From assembly GCA_040751755.1 (NCBI GenBank), contig JBFMHC010000031.1, positions 1-64,000 of the forward strand: 64,000 nt of DNA, written 5' to 3'. The notes under the pieces are model-generated. The model was given only the letters and a program-made list of their open reading frames with translations. It had not been told where the DNA came from and did not search any database. How positions within the stretch are numbered: position 1 is the stretch's first letter; each line of letters starts with the position of its first letter. Shown here in pieces: positions 17,074 to 28,685 of this stretch. The position numbers and the translations under genes were made by a program. The stretch comes from PFJX01 sp040751755 (lineage in GTDB: Bacteria > Pseudomonadota > Gammaproteobacteria > Burkholderiales > Thiobacillaceae).

Positions 17074-18492
17074 TCAGAACGCTCCCGCGCCGTGGCTCAT
17101 GGCGCGGGCACGGCGCGCGGCCGTGTCGCGTTCCGCCGCCAGGGCGGCATTCGCCTCGGCCAGCATGTCCGCCGCCGTGTCCTGTGTGCGTCTGGCGAGG
17201 TCGGCGGTCTGCAGGGCCTGCACCAGGGCGTCTTCGCGTGCCAGCAGCGCGTCGCGCAGCTGTGTGGGGGGCGCGTCCTTCAGGGCATTGAGGGCCGCCA
17301 CCGCGTCGTCCAGGGACTCCAGGCGCTCCCACAGGCTGTCGGGCACGGCGGCGAACCAGGCCTCGAGCAGTTGGACCTGGGTGAGCGTGGCGCCGGTCTC
17401 CGGGTCCTGCACGGCGCTGGCAGCCATGAGCGCGTCTCGTGCCTGGGTCAGCTTGTCTTGTGCGGCGGCCAGTTCGTCGTGCCTGTCCTTCAGGGCCGCG
17501 TCGTCATTCAGCAACTCCGCCAGCGTTGCGTCGGGGTTCGCCTTGCGCGCCGTGGCAAGTGCCGTGTCGTAGCCAGCCTGTTTGCCGCGACGGTCGCGTT
17601 CCGCCATGTCCGCCGCGCAGAGCAGGGCGAGCGCCCCCTCGCGTGCGGCCTTCAGGGTCGCGTCCTTGAGCACGGCGGATTCCCGCGCGGTGATCAGGGG
17701 CGGAGCCAGGCCGGCCAGGGCCTCCAGACGCGCCTGATCCGCCGCCACGCGCGCGACCGCGTCGCCGATGCGCATCAGCCTGTCGTAGGCCGCGAGGTAG
17801 TCGGCGCGCGCGACCGCCACCGCCGTCTCGGCCAGGCCGCGTGCATGCGCGTATACCTCGCCGGCCCTGCCGGCCGAGTCATAAGGCAGGCCGCGCCGGT
17901 CGCGCACGCGGGTGAGGAAGTCCTTGGTCTTCTCGTGGGTGCTGGGGTCGACATCGGCATTCGCGGGGAATTCCGCCTCCACCTTGGCGCGCGCCGCTGC
18001 CGCGTGGCCGAGCGCCTGGTCGACCTGGTCCGGCAGGTCCTTGAGGTCGCCGCTGGCGATGCGCTCGGCCATGGCCAGGCGGACGTCCTCGCGCGCCTTG
18101 GCCTCGGTCTGGCCGGCCTTGGCTTCCGCCAGTGCGGCGCCCATGGCCTGCTGGCACTGCTCCAGGCGGGCCACGCGGGCCACGGCAAGCTGGCCGTCCA
18201 GGTCCGTCCTTGCCCGTTCCTCGCGTGCCCGCGCGGCGGCCTGCAGGGCCGCGTTCATGTCGCGCAGCAACGGCGCGGCGTCCGCCGGCAGGGGGATGGC
18301 GCCCAGGCGGCGGCGCAGGTCGGCGATCAGCTCCGACTGGCGGCGTTCCTCCTCGCTGGCCGCGAGCAGCGCGGTGCGTGCGTCCCGTGCGCCGACGCGG
18401 GCGGCGGCCAGTTGCGCGGCGATGTCGTCGAGCGCGTGCTGGCGGCTATCCACCTCGTCGTGCCAGTAGCCGGTAAGGGTGAGCAGGGCCAT
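17074..18492 (-). CDS. Alanine-rich coiled-coil protein; possible tape measure
   Basis: 472 aa, almost wholly alpha-helical with long Ala/Arg/Glu/Leu heptad-like stretches (for example AAQLAAARVGARDARTALLA and ALAEAKAGQTEAKARED). No enzyme motif and no signal peptide. The ATG at 18492 follows a strong GGAGG ribosome binding site. It lies 8 bp downstream of the AAA+ ATPase gene. In Afp/PVC clusters the tape-measure protein that sets tube length is a long helical protein encoded next to the ATPase, so that role is a reasonable guess here, but the order is reversed and family membership cannot be shown from the sequence alone. Confidence 0.7.
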   Translation of the reverse strand: MALLTLTGYWHDEVDSRQHALDDIAAQLAAARVGARDARTALLAASEEERRQSELIADLRRRLGAIPLPADAAPLLRDMNAALQAAARAREERARTDLDGQLAVARVARLEQCQQAMGAALAEAKAGQTEAKAREDVRLAMAERIASGDLKDLPDQVDQALGHAAAARAKVEAEFPANADVDPSTHEKTKDFLTRVRDRRGLPYDSAGRAGEVYAHARGLAETAVAVARADYLAAYDRLMRIGDAVARVAADQARLEALAGLAPPLITARESAVLKDATLKAAREGALALLCAADMAERDRRGKQAGYDTALATARKANPDATLAELLNDDAALKDRHDELAAAQDKLTQARDALMAASAVQDPETGATLTQVQLLEAWFAAVPDSLWERLESLDDAVAALNALKDAPPTQLRDALLAREDALVQALQTADLARRTQDTAADMLAEANAALAAERDTAARRARAMSHGAGAF

Positions 18493-18500
18493 GGTTCCTC

Positions 18501-20514
<2,014 letters not shown>

Positions 20515-20522
<8 letters not shown>

Positions 20523-22033
20523 AGCGGTACCTCAGCGCATAGCCGAACCAGGGCAGCCAGCCGGGGTCGAGGTCCAGGCCGAGGCGGCGGATGCGCGTGT
20601 CGACATCGTCCAGGGGCATGACCACCTCGACCCACCCGGGCTGGACGCGCAGATGGCCGGGGCGGCGGCAGACATGGTCCAGGCGCGGCATCGGCAGGTC
20701 CGGTGCCTGCTCCGCCAGCCAGGCCTCCCAGGCGGCGCACAGGGCATCGGCGCGGGCCGCCAGGGCAGGGGGGGTGGCCTTGTCCGAGGCGTCGCCGGGC
20801 AGGAGGCGCCGCACCGGGTCGCCCGGGGGTACGCCGAGGCGCGTGGCGAGCGCGCCCAGCAGGGCAGGCAGCGCCTGTTCCGGCACGGGGGGGGGCGGCC
20901 AGGTCATGTTGCAGGCGCGGCAGCCAGAACAGCACCCCCGCCCAGCCGGTGTCCATCCACTCCTCCCCGGCGGGCAGGTCGGGCAGGGGCGGCGCCCCGT
21001 CGGTTCGCGACACCGTCCCGGGGGACGAAACGGGTGTTGCCGGTCGTGGGCGCGCGCCGCCCGTCGGGCCGGTGGCGGGTGCCGCCGCCTGTCCGCCGCC
21101 ATCCCGGCGGGCCGATTGCCCGGCCGGGGCGGCTTGTCCCCACGCCTCCCCGGTGTCATCCGCTCGCGGCCGGATGCGCGACGCGGGAGGGGCGGCCTGG
21201 GCGGCCTCGTGGCAGAAGGCATGTGCCTGTCGCCGGCGCGCGACGCGACGTGCCGCGCTCGTGCCCGAGGCGCGCCAGGTGAGGGCGGCGAGCAGGGGGG
21301 CGAGCACGCCGGCATGGCGTCGGGCGAGCCAGGGCTGGTGCCCGATCCAGGCGAGCAGGTCAGCCAATCCGGCGGGGTCGGCGGGGGAGGCGGCCTCCCA
21401 TGTGAGGGGGGCATGGGCGTCGGCGGCGACCACCGCGGACGGCCCGGGGGCCGCGTCGAGATAGGGCGCGGTGGCCGGCGCCGCCGCGAGCAGGGTGCGC
21501 CAGCCCGGCTCCGGCAGGGCGCGCAGGAGGGCGGTGAAGGCGCCGTGCCCCGCCTCGGCCGCGAGCAGCCGGCGCAGCACCGGCCAGACGCGTGCCGGTT
21601 CCAGGGCCAGGCCGGTGGCCGCGGCCGCCAGGACCCGCGCCGGTTCCGCGCTGCGCACCATGACGGCTGGCAGCAGCCCCATGCCGACCCAGGCCCAGGC
21701 GCGCGCGCAGTCACCCAACGCGGCGCGGTAGAGGAGATCGGCCCAGGCCTGGCGGCGGTTGGCGTAGCGCACCACCCGAGCGGGGTCGGCAAGCGCGGCG
21801 CGCAGTGCCGCGCGCATGGCGTCGTGCAGGCCGGCACGCACGTCGCCGGCGTCCGGACGCCAGTTCGCGCGCAGGTGCAGACGGTCGACGAACAGCCACT
21901 CGTCATCGCCCGCCAGGTCCGACAACAGGGCGCGTTCGTCCAGGGCCTCGAGTTGCGCGTGCCAGTCGGAAACGGCCTGCGCCGGCAGGGGGTGGGGGCT
22001 GTGGAAGCGGCTGCGCCAGCGTTCGACGATCAT
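20515..22033 (-). CDS. Conserved eCIS-operon protein, reading frame broken at a C9 tract
   Basis: The gene starts at ATG 22033 (overlapping the previous stop by 4 bp) and reads in one frame to the homopolymer at 20887-20895. The continuation VPEQALPALLGALATRLGVP and onward to RYRYA is in another frame and ends at 20515. Eight C residues (or eleven) instead of nine would join the halves into one protein of about 505 aa. Without that shift the product runs on into a different frame. The first 270 residues are helical, alanine-rich; a Pro/Ala/Gly-rich linker follows, then GWAGVLFWLPRLQHDL, which looks like a conserved core segment, and the C-terminal part. Function is unknown. All neighbours are intact, so a base-count error or a phase-variable tract is more likely than decay. 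Confidence 0.75.
20887..20895 (-). repeat. Nine-base homopolymer (C9 on the coding strand)
   Basis: A run of nine G on the plus strand, C9 in the coding direction, at the exact place where the reading frame of the surrounding gene changes. It is the only place in the operon where I see a frame break. Such tracts are known both as sequencing-error sites and as slipped-strand phase-variation sites. Confidence 0.85.
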
Positions 22034-24225
22034 GCGTCGCCTCCCGAGGATGCGACATCCAGTTCAGCGCGGCCGAGCAGGAAGCCGGCGCCCAGGGCGG
22101 ACTGGTCGAGGATGGCCGGGCGGAAGCCGGCGGATTCGCCGAGCACCGTCGACACCCCGACGTGCGCGCCGACGCCCGCGCGGATGCCGGCATCGGCGAG
22201 GCACAGCTCGAACGCGGTGTGCGCCGGCTTGTGCAGCTCGACCAGGCGGCGCGCGCAGTCCAGCTGCGCCTCGTCCAGGCTGGCCACCAGGGTGACGCTG
22301 AAGCGGTGGGCGAAGTCGTCGAAGGCGGCGATCTCACGGGGTTGCGGCGCGCCGGACCCGCCGGCCGCCGCGTGGTCCTTGTCCTCGCCGATCCAGCCGC
22401 CGACGCGGAAGCCGGCGCCGAGCACCGCCTGGCCGGCCTGCGCCTTGGCGTTGCCCACCACGCCGCCGCCGCGTACGCGGAACTGTTCGATGAGGACGAC
22501 CCGGCCGCCGCCGGTGAGGATCTCCAGCATGCGCGTGAGGCTGGGCACGGTGCCGCGCGTGCGGAACAGCGGCACCGCCTCGGCGATCAGGGCGCGTCGC
22601 ACGACGTCCGGCCAGCACGGGTCCAGGGCCAGGCCGAAGAAGCCGGCGAGCCAGTCCAGGGCGGGGCTGGTGCGCGGGTCGAGCAGGCGGTGCCGCTGTG
22701 CTGCGACGTCGCGCCATTCGTCCAGCATGGCCGCCATGGGCATCAGGTAGCGGAACAGGAAGTCGCGCGGACCGGGCTGGTTCCACAGCGTGCGCGGCAG
22801 CTTGGCGAGCAGGCCGTGGCCCGGGTACTCGGCGCGCGCCGAGAGCAGCCTGGGGGTCTTGCCGCGGCTGCCGGAGAGTTCGAACACCAGCCACAGGTAG
22901 CGGCCGGGCGGCACCCTCAGCGGCGCGTCGAAGCGCGCGTAGCCCTCGGGGGGCGGTGCCGAGAGGGGCGGCGGGGAGGGGTCGCGGTACAGGGGCTGGG
23001 GCGCCGCCTCGGGGTCGGCGAGGGCCTGCAGCCAGACCATGCCGGAGAGCAGGGGGGTGGCACCGGCCTCGGCGATGTCGGTCAGCTTCTCGCCATATGG
23101 CGCGGTGCGGGCGATGGCATCCGGGTAGTCGAGGGTGTCGCTGCTGAAGGCGCGGAAGCGGACGGCGGTGCCGCGCGGGATGCAGGCCTCCACCAGCAGG
23201 CGGCCCCAGGTCGACTGGTCATGGCCGCTGTCCAGGGCGCAGCCGTGCACGCGGCCGAAGCAGAGGTACTGCGTGGGCGCCGGGGCGGCCAGGCGCGGGC
23301 CGAGGGCGCTCCAGTAGACCACCCCGCCGTCGCTCGCCCGCTCGATGCTGCGGCCGTCGTAGCCGGGTGCCGAGAGGCTGGGCAGGGGTGCGGTGCAATC
23401 ACCCCGGACGCGCAGGCGGACGAAGTCCTCGCCGGGGCGGCGGGACAGGGTGAGGGTGGCGCCGAGGTCCGGGTCCTCCGGGGCGCAGGCGAGGTCGCCG
23501 CAATGGGCAAGCGGCAGACGCGCCGCGCCTTCGTGCAGCGGCTGGATGGCCGCGTCGGGCTGGCCGGCGTCGCACAGCACCCAGGCGAGCAGGCCGCCGT
23601 CGCCGGCCTTGGTCACGGCCAGACGGCTGGCCCCGGCCACGGCCGGCCAGCCGCTGGGCTCGGGCGCCTCGCACGGCGTGACGCGCCAGGTGCTGCCGTC
23701 CGCCAGCAGCACGAACACGGTCCCGTCATGGGCGGCGAGGTCGAGGGGCGCGCTGGCGAAGTCGATGCGGCGGGCGAATTCCTGCTGCCAAAGGTCGATC
23801 AGCCACACCGCCTTGGCGTCGGCATCGGCGACGTAGAGGTGGTCGCGTGCGTCCGCGGCAAGGGCGAGCGGGCGCCGCATCGATGCGCCAGCGCCGACCT
23901 GGCCGGCGGCCTCGGTGGCGGCGGCGGTAATGGGGAAGGGGCGCGCCGGGTTGTCGTGGACGCCCACGCCGCCGCCGTTCCGCCACGGCACCTGCTCCAG
24001 GAGGGCCTGCTCTGGCAGGGGATGGAAGAGTCGGCAGTGGCGGTCGAAGGCCATGCCGGCGTGGCCGCCGATCTCCGCGCTGGCGGTGCCGCCCTGGCCG
24101 GGTGCCGTGGTCAGGGTGACCACATCGTCGCGCAAGGCGGTGTCCTCGAAGCCGCAGCGCAGCCACAGCGCGCGGCCGTGGAGGAGCAGGGTTCCCGAGT
24201 CGGTGGCGAGGCGCATGTTCAGCAT
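22030..24225 (-). CDS. Phage tail protein I-like baseplate component
   Basis: 731 aa. Residues 1-480 are beta-rich with propeller-like blades (for example LALAADARDHLYVADADAKA and LDLAAHDGTVFVLLADGS). The C-terminal 250 residues resemble phage P2 protein I-type tail proteins: FLFRYLMPMAAMLDEWRDVA, LDWLAGFFGLALD, then FRTRGTVPSLTRMLEILTGG. Such proteins sit at the baseplate next to the J-like protein, which is encoded directly upstream with a 7-bp overlap. In Afp numbering this is the position of Afp12. The propeller could carry a surface-exposed or receptor-binding role, but that is speculation. Confidence 0.8.
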   Translation of the reverse strand: MLNMRLATDSGTLLLHGRALWLRCGFEDTALRDDVVTLTTAPGQGGTASAEIGGHAGMAFDRHCRLFHPLPEQALLEQVPWRNGGGVGVHDNPARPFPITAAATEAAGQVGAGASMRRPLALAADARDHLYVADADAKAVWLIDLWQQEFARRIDFASAPLDLAAHDGTVFVLLADGSTWRVTPCEAPEPSGWPAVAGASRLAVTKAGDGGLLAWVLCDAGQPDAAIQPLHEGAARLPLAHCGDLACAPEDPDLGATLTLSRRPGEDFVRLRVRGDCTAPLPSLSAPGYDGRSIERASDGGVVYWSALGPRLAAPAPTQYLCFGRVHGCALDSGHDQSTWGRLLVEACIPRGTAVRFRAFSSDTLDYPDAIARTAPYGEKLTDIAEAGATPLLSGMVWLQALADPEAAPQPLYRDPSPPPLSAPPPEGYARFDAPLRVPPGRYLWLVFELSGSRGKTPRLLSARAEYPGHGLLAKLPRTLWNQPGPRDFLFRYLMPMAAMLDEWRDVAAQRHRLLDPRTSPALDWLAGFFGLALDPCWPDVVRRALIAEAVPLFRTRGTVPSLTRMLEILTGGGRVVLIEQFRVRGGGVVGNAKAQAGQAVLGAGFRVGGWIGEDKDHAAAGGSGAPQPREIAAFDDFAHRFSVTLVASLDEAQLDCARRLVELHKPAHTAFELCLADAGIRAGVGAHVGVSTVLGESAGFRPAILDQSALGAGFLLGRAELDVASSGGDA

Positions 24226-26468
24226 TCGCTGCGCAGGGCCGGGATCGGCACCGGCGGGGTGGCGGGCGGCGGCACGATGTCCTGGCCGGGTGGCGGCGGT
24301 GCGGCGCCATCCGCCAGCGCCGCCACCACGGTGATGCCGGCGACCGTGGGGACCTCCCAGTCGGCCATGCCCACCAGTTCGCGTTCCACCCAGTGCGCCG
24401 CGTCGGCACCGGGCTCGCGCGCCTCCTCCGCGAGGCGCAGCGCCGCAATGAATTCGACGCCTTCGGCCTGCATCGCCACGCCCTCCAGCTCGCGCGCCCG
24501 CACCGGGCGGCCCAGCGGCCAGCCGGCGCCGTCCGGGCCATAGGGCGGCAACGGCGCGAGGTATTGGCGCAGCAGCAGGTCAACCCAGTCGCGCACGGCG
24601 TCAAGTCCGTAGCCGTCCTTGACCTTCACCGCCAGGCTGATGGCCAGGCGTCGGTAGGTGGGGGGGATGACGTGCAGCTCGGTGGTGACCAGGCGCGCCC
24701 GCTCCAGCCAGGCGCAGACCCGGGCGAGCTGGAAGTTGTCCGGGGTGGGCGAGTTGGGGTGTGCCGGGTCGCGCGCAGGCCACACCACCACGCCGACGTT
24801 GCCTGGCTTGTAGCTGCGGCTGGGGGCATGGAACAGCGGCATGCACTCGGCGCGGCCGATGCCGGCGCCGGGGGTCTCGCGCGCCAGGTCGGCGAAATCG
24901 TCCTTCGCCACCGCGCGCCGGTTGTGGCGCAGTTCCGTCGGGATGCGCGCCAGCGCGGCCTCGATGCTCTCGCCGTCCAACCCGCCTTCGGCGGCGAGGG
25001 GGTTGGCGAGCTTCAGGTCCTCGCCAGGGCGGGTGAGCGGGGCGGCCGGCTGGCGTTCGGGCAGGGGCGCCAGCTTCGCGATCGCGCCGGCCGGCACGTT
25101 GCCCTGCGCGCCGCCGTCCCAGCGGTAGCCGGTGACGCGGATGCGCTCGCCCGGCTGCGGGAAGCGCCAGTCGCCGAAACGGACCGTGCCGGCCTCGGCG
25201 TCGACGGTGAAGTGGCGGTCGTCGCGGTCGCTGGCGTCGAAGTCGTCCACCTGCCGCCATTCCTGCCAGACCCCGGCCTCCTCGACCTGCAGGCGCACCG
25301 GGTGGCGCGCGTCGGTGAGGAGCGGCGCGTAGGCGAGCTGGAACACCTGGCCGGGCTGGCCGATGCCGCTGCCCAGCAGTTCCGGTGCGGCCTCCACCGC
25401 CTGTTCGCAGGTGAGGGCGTTGAGGGTGATGAGACGCGTGGCGCCGATGCGGCTGCCGTCGCCGCGCCAGACGCGCAGCCAGAACCAGACCTGCGCGGCG
25501 CGCGGGTCGTCGAGCACGGGCGGGAAGTCGCCGCTGCCCGCGAGCTCGGGATCGGTCTCGGGCACGCCCAGCACGCTGCTGTCCGCGGGCAGTTCGACGC
25601 GCACCACCCCCTGGCGGGAAAAGCCGCCGCTGCTGTCGCCGGCCACGCGCAGGGCCGTGTAGGCGGGGCGTCCCTTGCCGTCCGGCCCGGCCAGCGAGGC
25701 CTGCCAGTGCAGGGTGGGCGGCGCGCCGGGGCCGCACTCGGACGCGGTGTCGATGTCCGGATAGGCCGGCGCGGGCACATAGCCGATGGAGAGCGGGATG
25801 GCGCGTCCGTCCGCGTTTTTGAGGGTGATGGCGGGGTCCTTGAGCACGGCGATCCAGACGCAGGCGTCGACGGTGTCGGCGAAGTCCACAGGGCCGGAGC
25901 TGCCGTCCGGTTCGAGCAGGACGCTGTCGTAGGGCGCCACGGCGGCGACCTGGGCGTCGGCGCGCTTGACCGCGTCGATGCGCGCCTGCAGGGAGGTGCG
26001 CAGTTCCGGGTCGAGTCCGTCCAGGTAGTCGTCCAGTTCCGCCGCCGGGTCGGCGAGGACCGGCTTGCGTGCCAGGCTGACGCAGTCGAGCGGCCAGATC
26101 ACCGCGTCCTGGGCGATGCTGAACACCACCTTGCCGGCCTTGGCCTGGTCGCCTGCGTAGATCTGGGCGCCAGGCACCTCGCCGGGCCTGGCCTTGCGCT
26201 GGCAGCGCAGCAGGGCCGTGGCCGAGCGGGCCGGGCGCATGGGCAGGCCGAGCAGTTTGAGCCAGGCGATGCGCGTCGCCTCGGGGATCTGGTTCAAGCG
26301 GAACTGCAGGCCCTCGCCCAGGTAGGCGAACAGCTGCAGCAGGGTGATGCCGGGATCGGATTCGTTGTGGTCGGTCCATGCCGGGTTGTAGACCGGGATG
26401 CGGTCGCGCAGCTCGGCGAACAGCTCTTCGAAGGCGCGGTCGTCGAGGATGGGGGCGATCAGCGGCAT
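24219..26468 (-). CDS. Baseplate J/gp6-like protein (Afp11-like)
   Basis: 749 aa. The N-terminus PLIAPILDDRAFEELFAELR, followed by VYNPAWTDHNESDPGITLLQ and LFAYLGEGLQFRLNQIPE, is the signature of the putative baseplate J-like proteins of eCIS and related phage tails. Further down come ALARIPTELRHNRRAVAKDD and AVKVKDGYGLDAVRDWV, also family typical. It should form baseplate wedges with the gp25-like protein. The ATG at 26468 starts the conserved region, 19 bp after the upstream stop; an ORF extension of 29 codons upstream is not conserved-looking. Confidence 0.92.
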   Translation of the reverse strand: MPLIAPILDDRAFEELFAELRDRIPVYNPAWTDHNESDPGITLLQLFAYLGEGLQFRLNQIPEATRIAWLKLLGLPMRPARSATALLRCQRKARPGEVPGAQIYAGDQAKAGKVVFSIAQDAVIWPLDCVSLARKPVLADPAAELDDYLDGLDPELRTSLQARIDAVKRADAQVAAVAPYDSVLLEPDGSSGPVDFADTVDACVWIAVLKDPAITLKNADGRAIPLSIGYVPAPAYPDIDTASECGPGAPPTLHWQASLAGPDGKGRPAYTALRVAGDSSGGFSRQGVVRVELPADSSVLGVPETDPELAGSGDFPPVLDDPRAAQVWFWLRVWRGDGSRIGATRLITLNALTCEQAVEAAPELLGSGIGQPGQVFQLAYAPLLTDARHPVRLQVEEAGVWQEWRQVDDFDASDRDDRHFTVDAEAGTVRFGDWRFPQPGERIRVTGYRWDGGAQGNVPAGAIAKLAPLPERQPAAPLTRPGEDLKLANPLAAEGGLDGESIEAALARIPTELRHNRRAVAKDDFADLARETPGAGIGRAECMPLFHAPSRSYKPGNVGVVVWPARDPAHPNSPTPDNFQLARVCAWLERARLVTTELHVIPPTYRRLAISLAVKVKDGYGLDAVRDWVDLLLRQYLAPLPPYGPDGAGWPLGRPVRARELEGVAMQAEGVEFIAALRLAEEAREPGADAAHWVERELVGMADWEVPTVAGITVVAALADGAAPPPPGQDIVPPPATPPVPIPALRSEC

Positions 26469-26487
26469 GGCAGGGCTCCGGCGGCGT

Positions 26488-26895
26488 TCATGACGACTGC
26501 TCCAGATAGAAGGGGTAGACCAGGATGTCCTGGCGGCCGTCCAGGACGTGGGCATAGCGGATCTCGATCAGCACCATGGCGGGGTCCTCGCCCACGCCGA
26601 CGTTGACGTCGAGCAGCCGGATGCGCGGCTCCCAGCGTTCCAGGGCCTTGCGTACCTCGCGCTCGATGGCGGCACGGGTGGCGACGCTGTTGGGGGCCAT
26701 CAGCCAGCGCGACAGGCCGCAGCCGAAGTCCGGGCGCATGACGCGCTCCCCCTGTTCCGTGTCGAGGATGGTGAAGATGGACTGACGCACCTTTTCCGGC
26801 CCCGAGGCGAGGCGCAGACGGCCGGAGGCGTCCGGACCGAGGGGCTGGCCGAGGCCGGCGCCGAGGCGCTCGTAGCGCTTGCCGGCGGCGCTCAT
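26488..26895 (-). CDS. gp25-like baseplate wedge protein (Afp9-like)
   Basis: 135 aa, the usual length for the T4 gp25/lysozyme-like wedge family. The motif EKVRQSIFTILDTEQGERVM followed by RPDFGCGLSRWL is diagnostic, with the conserved EPR near residue 90 (WEPRIRL). It connects the baseplate wedge to the first sheath ring in T4-like machines. The ATG overlaps the stop of the preceding gene by 4 bp (ATGA), showing coupled translation. Confidence 0.94.
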   Translation of the reverse strand: MSAAGKRYERLGAGLGQPLGPDASGRLRLASGPEKVRQSIFTILDTEQGERVMRPDFGCGLSRWLMAPNSVATRAAIEREVRKALERWEPRIRLLDVNVGVGEDPAMVLIEIRYAHVLDGRQDILVYPFYLEQSS

Positions 26896-28685
26896 GCCCT
26901 GGCCTCCGCGGTGCGCCGTGCCGGCGTGACCGGGGTCTCGTAGACCAACGGCGTGCCTACCGGGGGCGGCGTGATCGTGCCGTCGGCCGCCGGCTGCAGG
27001 GCGGCGGCGTCGCCGAAGGCCTGGTCGATCGGCCCGAGGGCGTTGTTGGAGAAGGCGCCGAGGTCGACCGGGTCGCCGTTGCCGGTCCCATCCCGGATGG
27101 TGTCGGCGAGGCTGGCGCCCAGGAGGGCGTTGAGCTGGTCCGCGGTCTGGTCGACGCCGCCGACCTTGACCGCGAAATCGACGTCCAGATCGACGCCGGG
27201 CGGCGTGACGGCGAGCGCGGCGTCGACCCCGGCCGAGGCGGAGATGGACGGCGGGATGCAGAAGCGGAACACGAGCAGGAACCAGAGCTGGAACAGGAAC
27301 ACCACGATGGGCAGGAACAGGTTCAGCACGAACAGGGCGATGAGGGTGATGAGGGGGATGGAGAAGCTGCAGATCGCCTCGCCGCCCATCTCGCCGCCGC
27401 TGGCGGTCATGCCGCCGGACTTCGGCTTCATCTGCTGCGGCTGCACGAAGCGGATCGGCGACAGGCGGCCACGGGGACGGCTGGCGGCCTGGGCGGCGAG
27501 TTCGCGCAGGTCGGGCATCTTGATGGTGATGGGCCGGTTGGCCGCGCCCAGCACGTCGAAGGGCGCGGCGACGCGGTAGGGCTCGCTGGAGTGGCTCCAG
27601 GTGAGCGGGCCGGTGCAGTCCGGGGTCTTGCCGGCGCGCCCGGGGCAGGCGTGGTGGGCGCGCACGAAGCAGCGCACCTCGTAGGTGGCCTGGTCGTCGA
27701 AACGGGCCGCGCCGCTGGCGTCGTGCGCCAGGTCCTGGGTTGGGACGGTGCCGTAGTAGAGGGTGCGGCCGGCGGCGTCGTGGTCCTGCTCGCGCGGGTC
27801 GGGCACCAGGACGAACAGGGGGTAGGTCCGCTCGCCCGAGGTGACGTCGGCGGTCTGCGCCGCCGCATCGGCGAGGTGGCGCCATTCGCCCCAGGTGCGG
27901 CTGGGCTTGCCCGACTCGGTGTGCGGGAACCAGCCGTCGACCTCGACGCGGATGCCGTGGCTGTCGTACCAGTGGTGAAGACGCGTGCGTTCCGCGCTCA
28001 GTTCGGCCTGGCGCGTGGCAAGCAGGGTGGGCCAGTCGGCCGCGCCGGCGTCTCGCGCCAGGCTGGCCTGCTTGGCGGCGGCGTTGGCGCGCAGGGTGGC
28101 ATCGAGTTGCGGGTCGTGGGCGGTCGCCTCCAGGTTCAGGAGTTCGAGCAGATCGGCCTCCAGCCTGCGGCTGGTGGCGGCCTGCTCGGTGACCGTCTGC
28201 GGGTCCATGCCGGATGGCAGCACGCTCCGCCGGCGGCGCACCACGAAGCCGGCCTGGCACACCTGGCGGCGGTCGACGGCCGGGAAGCCCGGGGCCTCGC
28301 AATGCAGTTCGCAGGTCACCAGGTAGTGGCGGTCGTGCGTGGGTTGGTACAGCTTGCGCAGGTCGCTGGGGGCGAGGCGCGCGCGGAAGACGTCCGGGCC
28401 GGTCGTGGGCTTCCCGCTCGCGTCCAGCTTCAGGAAGGTGGCGAGCTTGCCGGCCATGCCGCTCCTGGCGCTGACGAGGTCGTAGTTGTTGACCACGTCG
28501 ATGACCGGGTCGTACTTCAGCGAATGTTGTGGCTTGGCGAGGAACGCGGCGATGAAGTCGTCGCCCGCGAACTTCTGGATTGCCGGACGGCTGCCGCGGC
28601 CGTCCTGCGGATCGCCCGGGCGCGGCCAGCGATACCAGGGGCCGGCCAGGCACCAGGCGTGGCGGGGCGCGGCGGCCGCTACCAT
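26892..28685 (-). CDS. eCIS-operon protein with a long hydrophobic hairpin (candidate membrane anchor)
   Basis: 597 aa, function unknown. Residues 1-430 are soluble-looking, with a helical stretch at 155-235 and several cysteines. Residues 440-480 are strongly hydrophobic, starting CSFSIPLITLIALFVLNLFL and continuing into a second hydrophobic half ending FRFCIPPS, enough for two membrane helices or a buried hairpin. The last 110 residues are acidic and glycine-rich. The start at 28685 overlaps the spike gene stop by 7 bp; upstream codons in frame are not protein-like. It occupies the place between spike and gp25-like genes where other clusters encode the PAAR tip, but it has no PAAR motif. 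A membrane attachment role is an inference from hydrophobicity only. Confidence 0.82.
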   Translation of the reverse strand: MVAAAAPRHAWCLAGPWYRWPRPGDPQDGRGSRPAIQKFAGDDFIAAFLAKPQHSLKYDPVIDVVNNYDLVSARSGMAGKLATFLKLDASGKPTTGPDVFRARLAPSDLRKLYQPTHDRHYLVTCELHCEAPGFPAVDRRQVCQAGFVVRRRRSVLPSGMDPQTVTEQAATSRRLEADLLELLNLEATAHDPQLDATLRANAAAKQASLARDAGAADWPTLLATRQAELSAERTRLHHWYDSHGIRVEVDGWFPHTESGKPSRTWGEWRHLADAAAQTADVTSGERTYPLFVLVPDPREQDHDAAGRTLYYGTVPTQDLAHDASGAARFDDQATYEVRCFVRAHHACPGRAGKTPDCTGPLTWSHSSEPYRVAAPFDVLGAANRPITIKMPDLRELAAQAASRPRGRLSPIRFVQPQQMKPKSGGMTASGGEMGGEAICSFSIPLITLIALFVLNLFLPIVVFLFQLWFLLVFRFCIPPSISASAGVDAALAVTPPGVDLDVDFAVKVGGVDQTADQLNALLGASLADTIRDGTGNGDPVDLGAFSNNALGPIDQAFGDAAALQPAADGTITPPPVGTPLVYETPVTPARRTAEARA

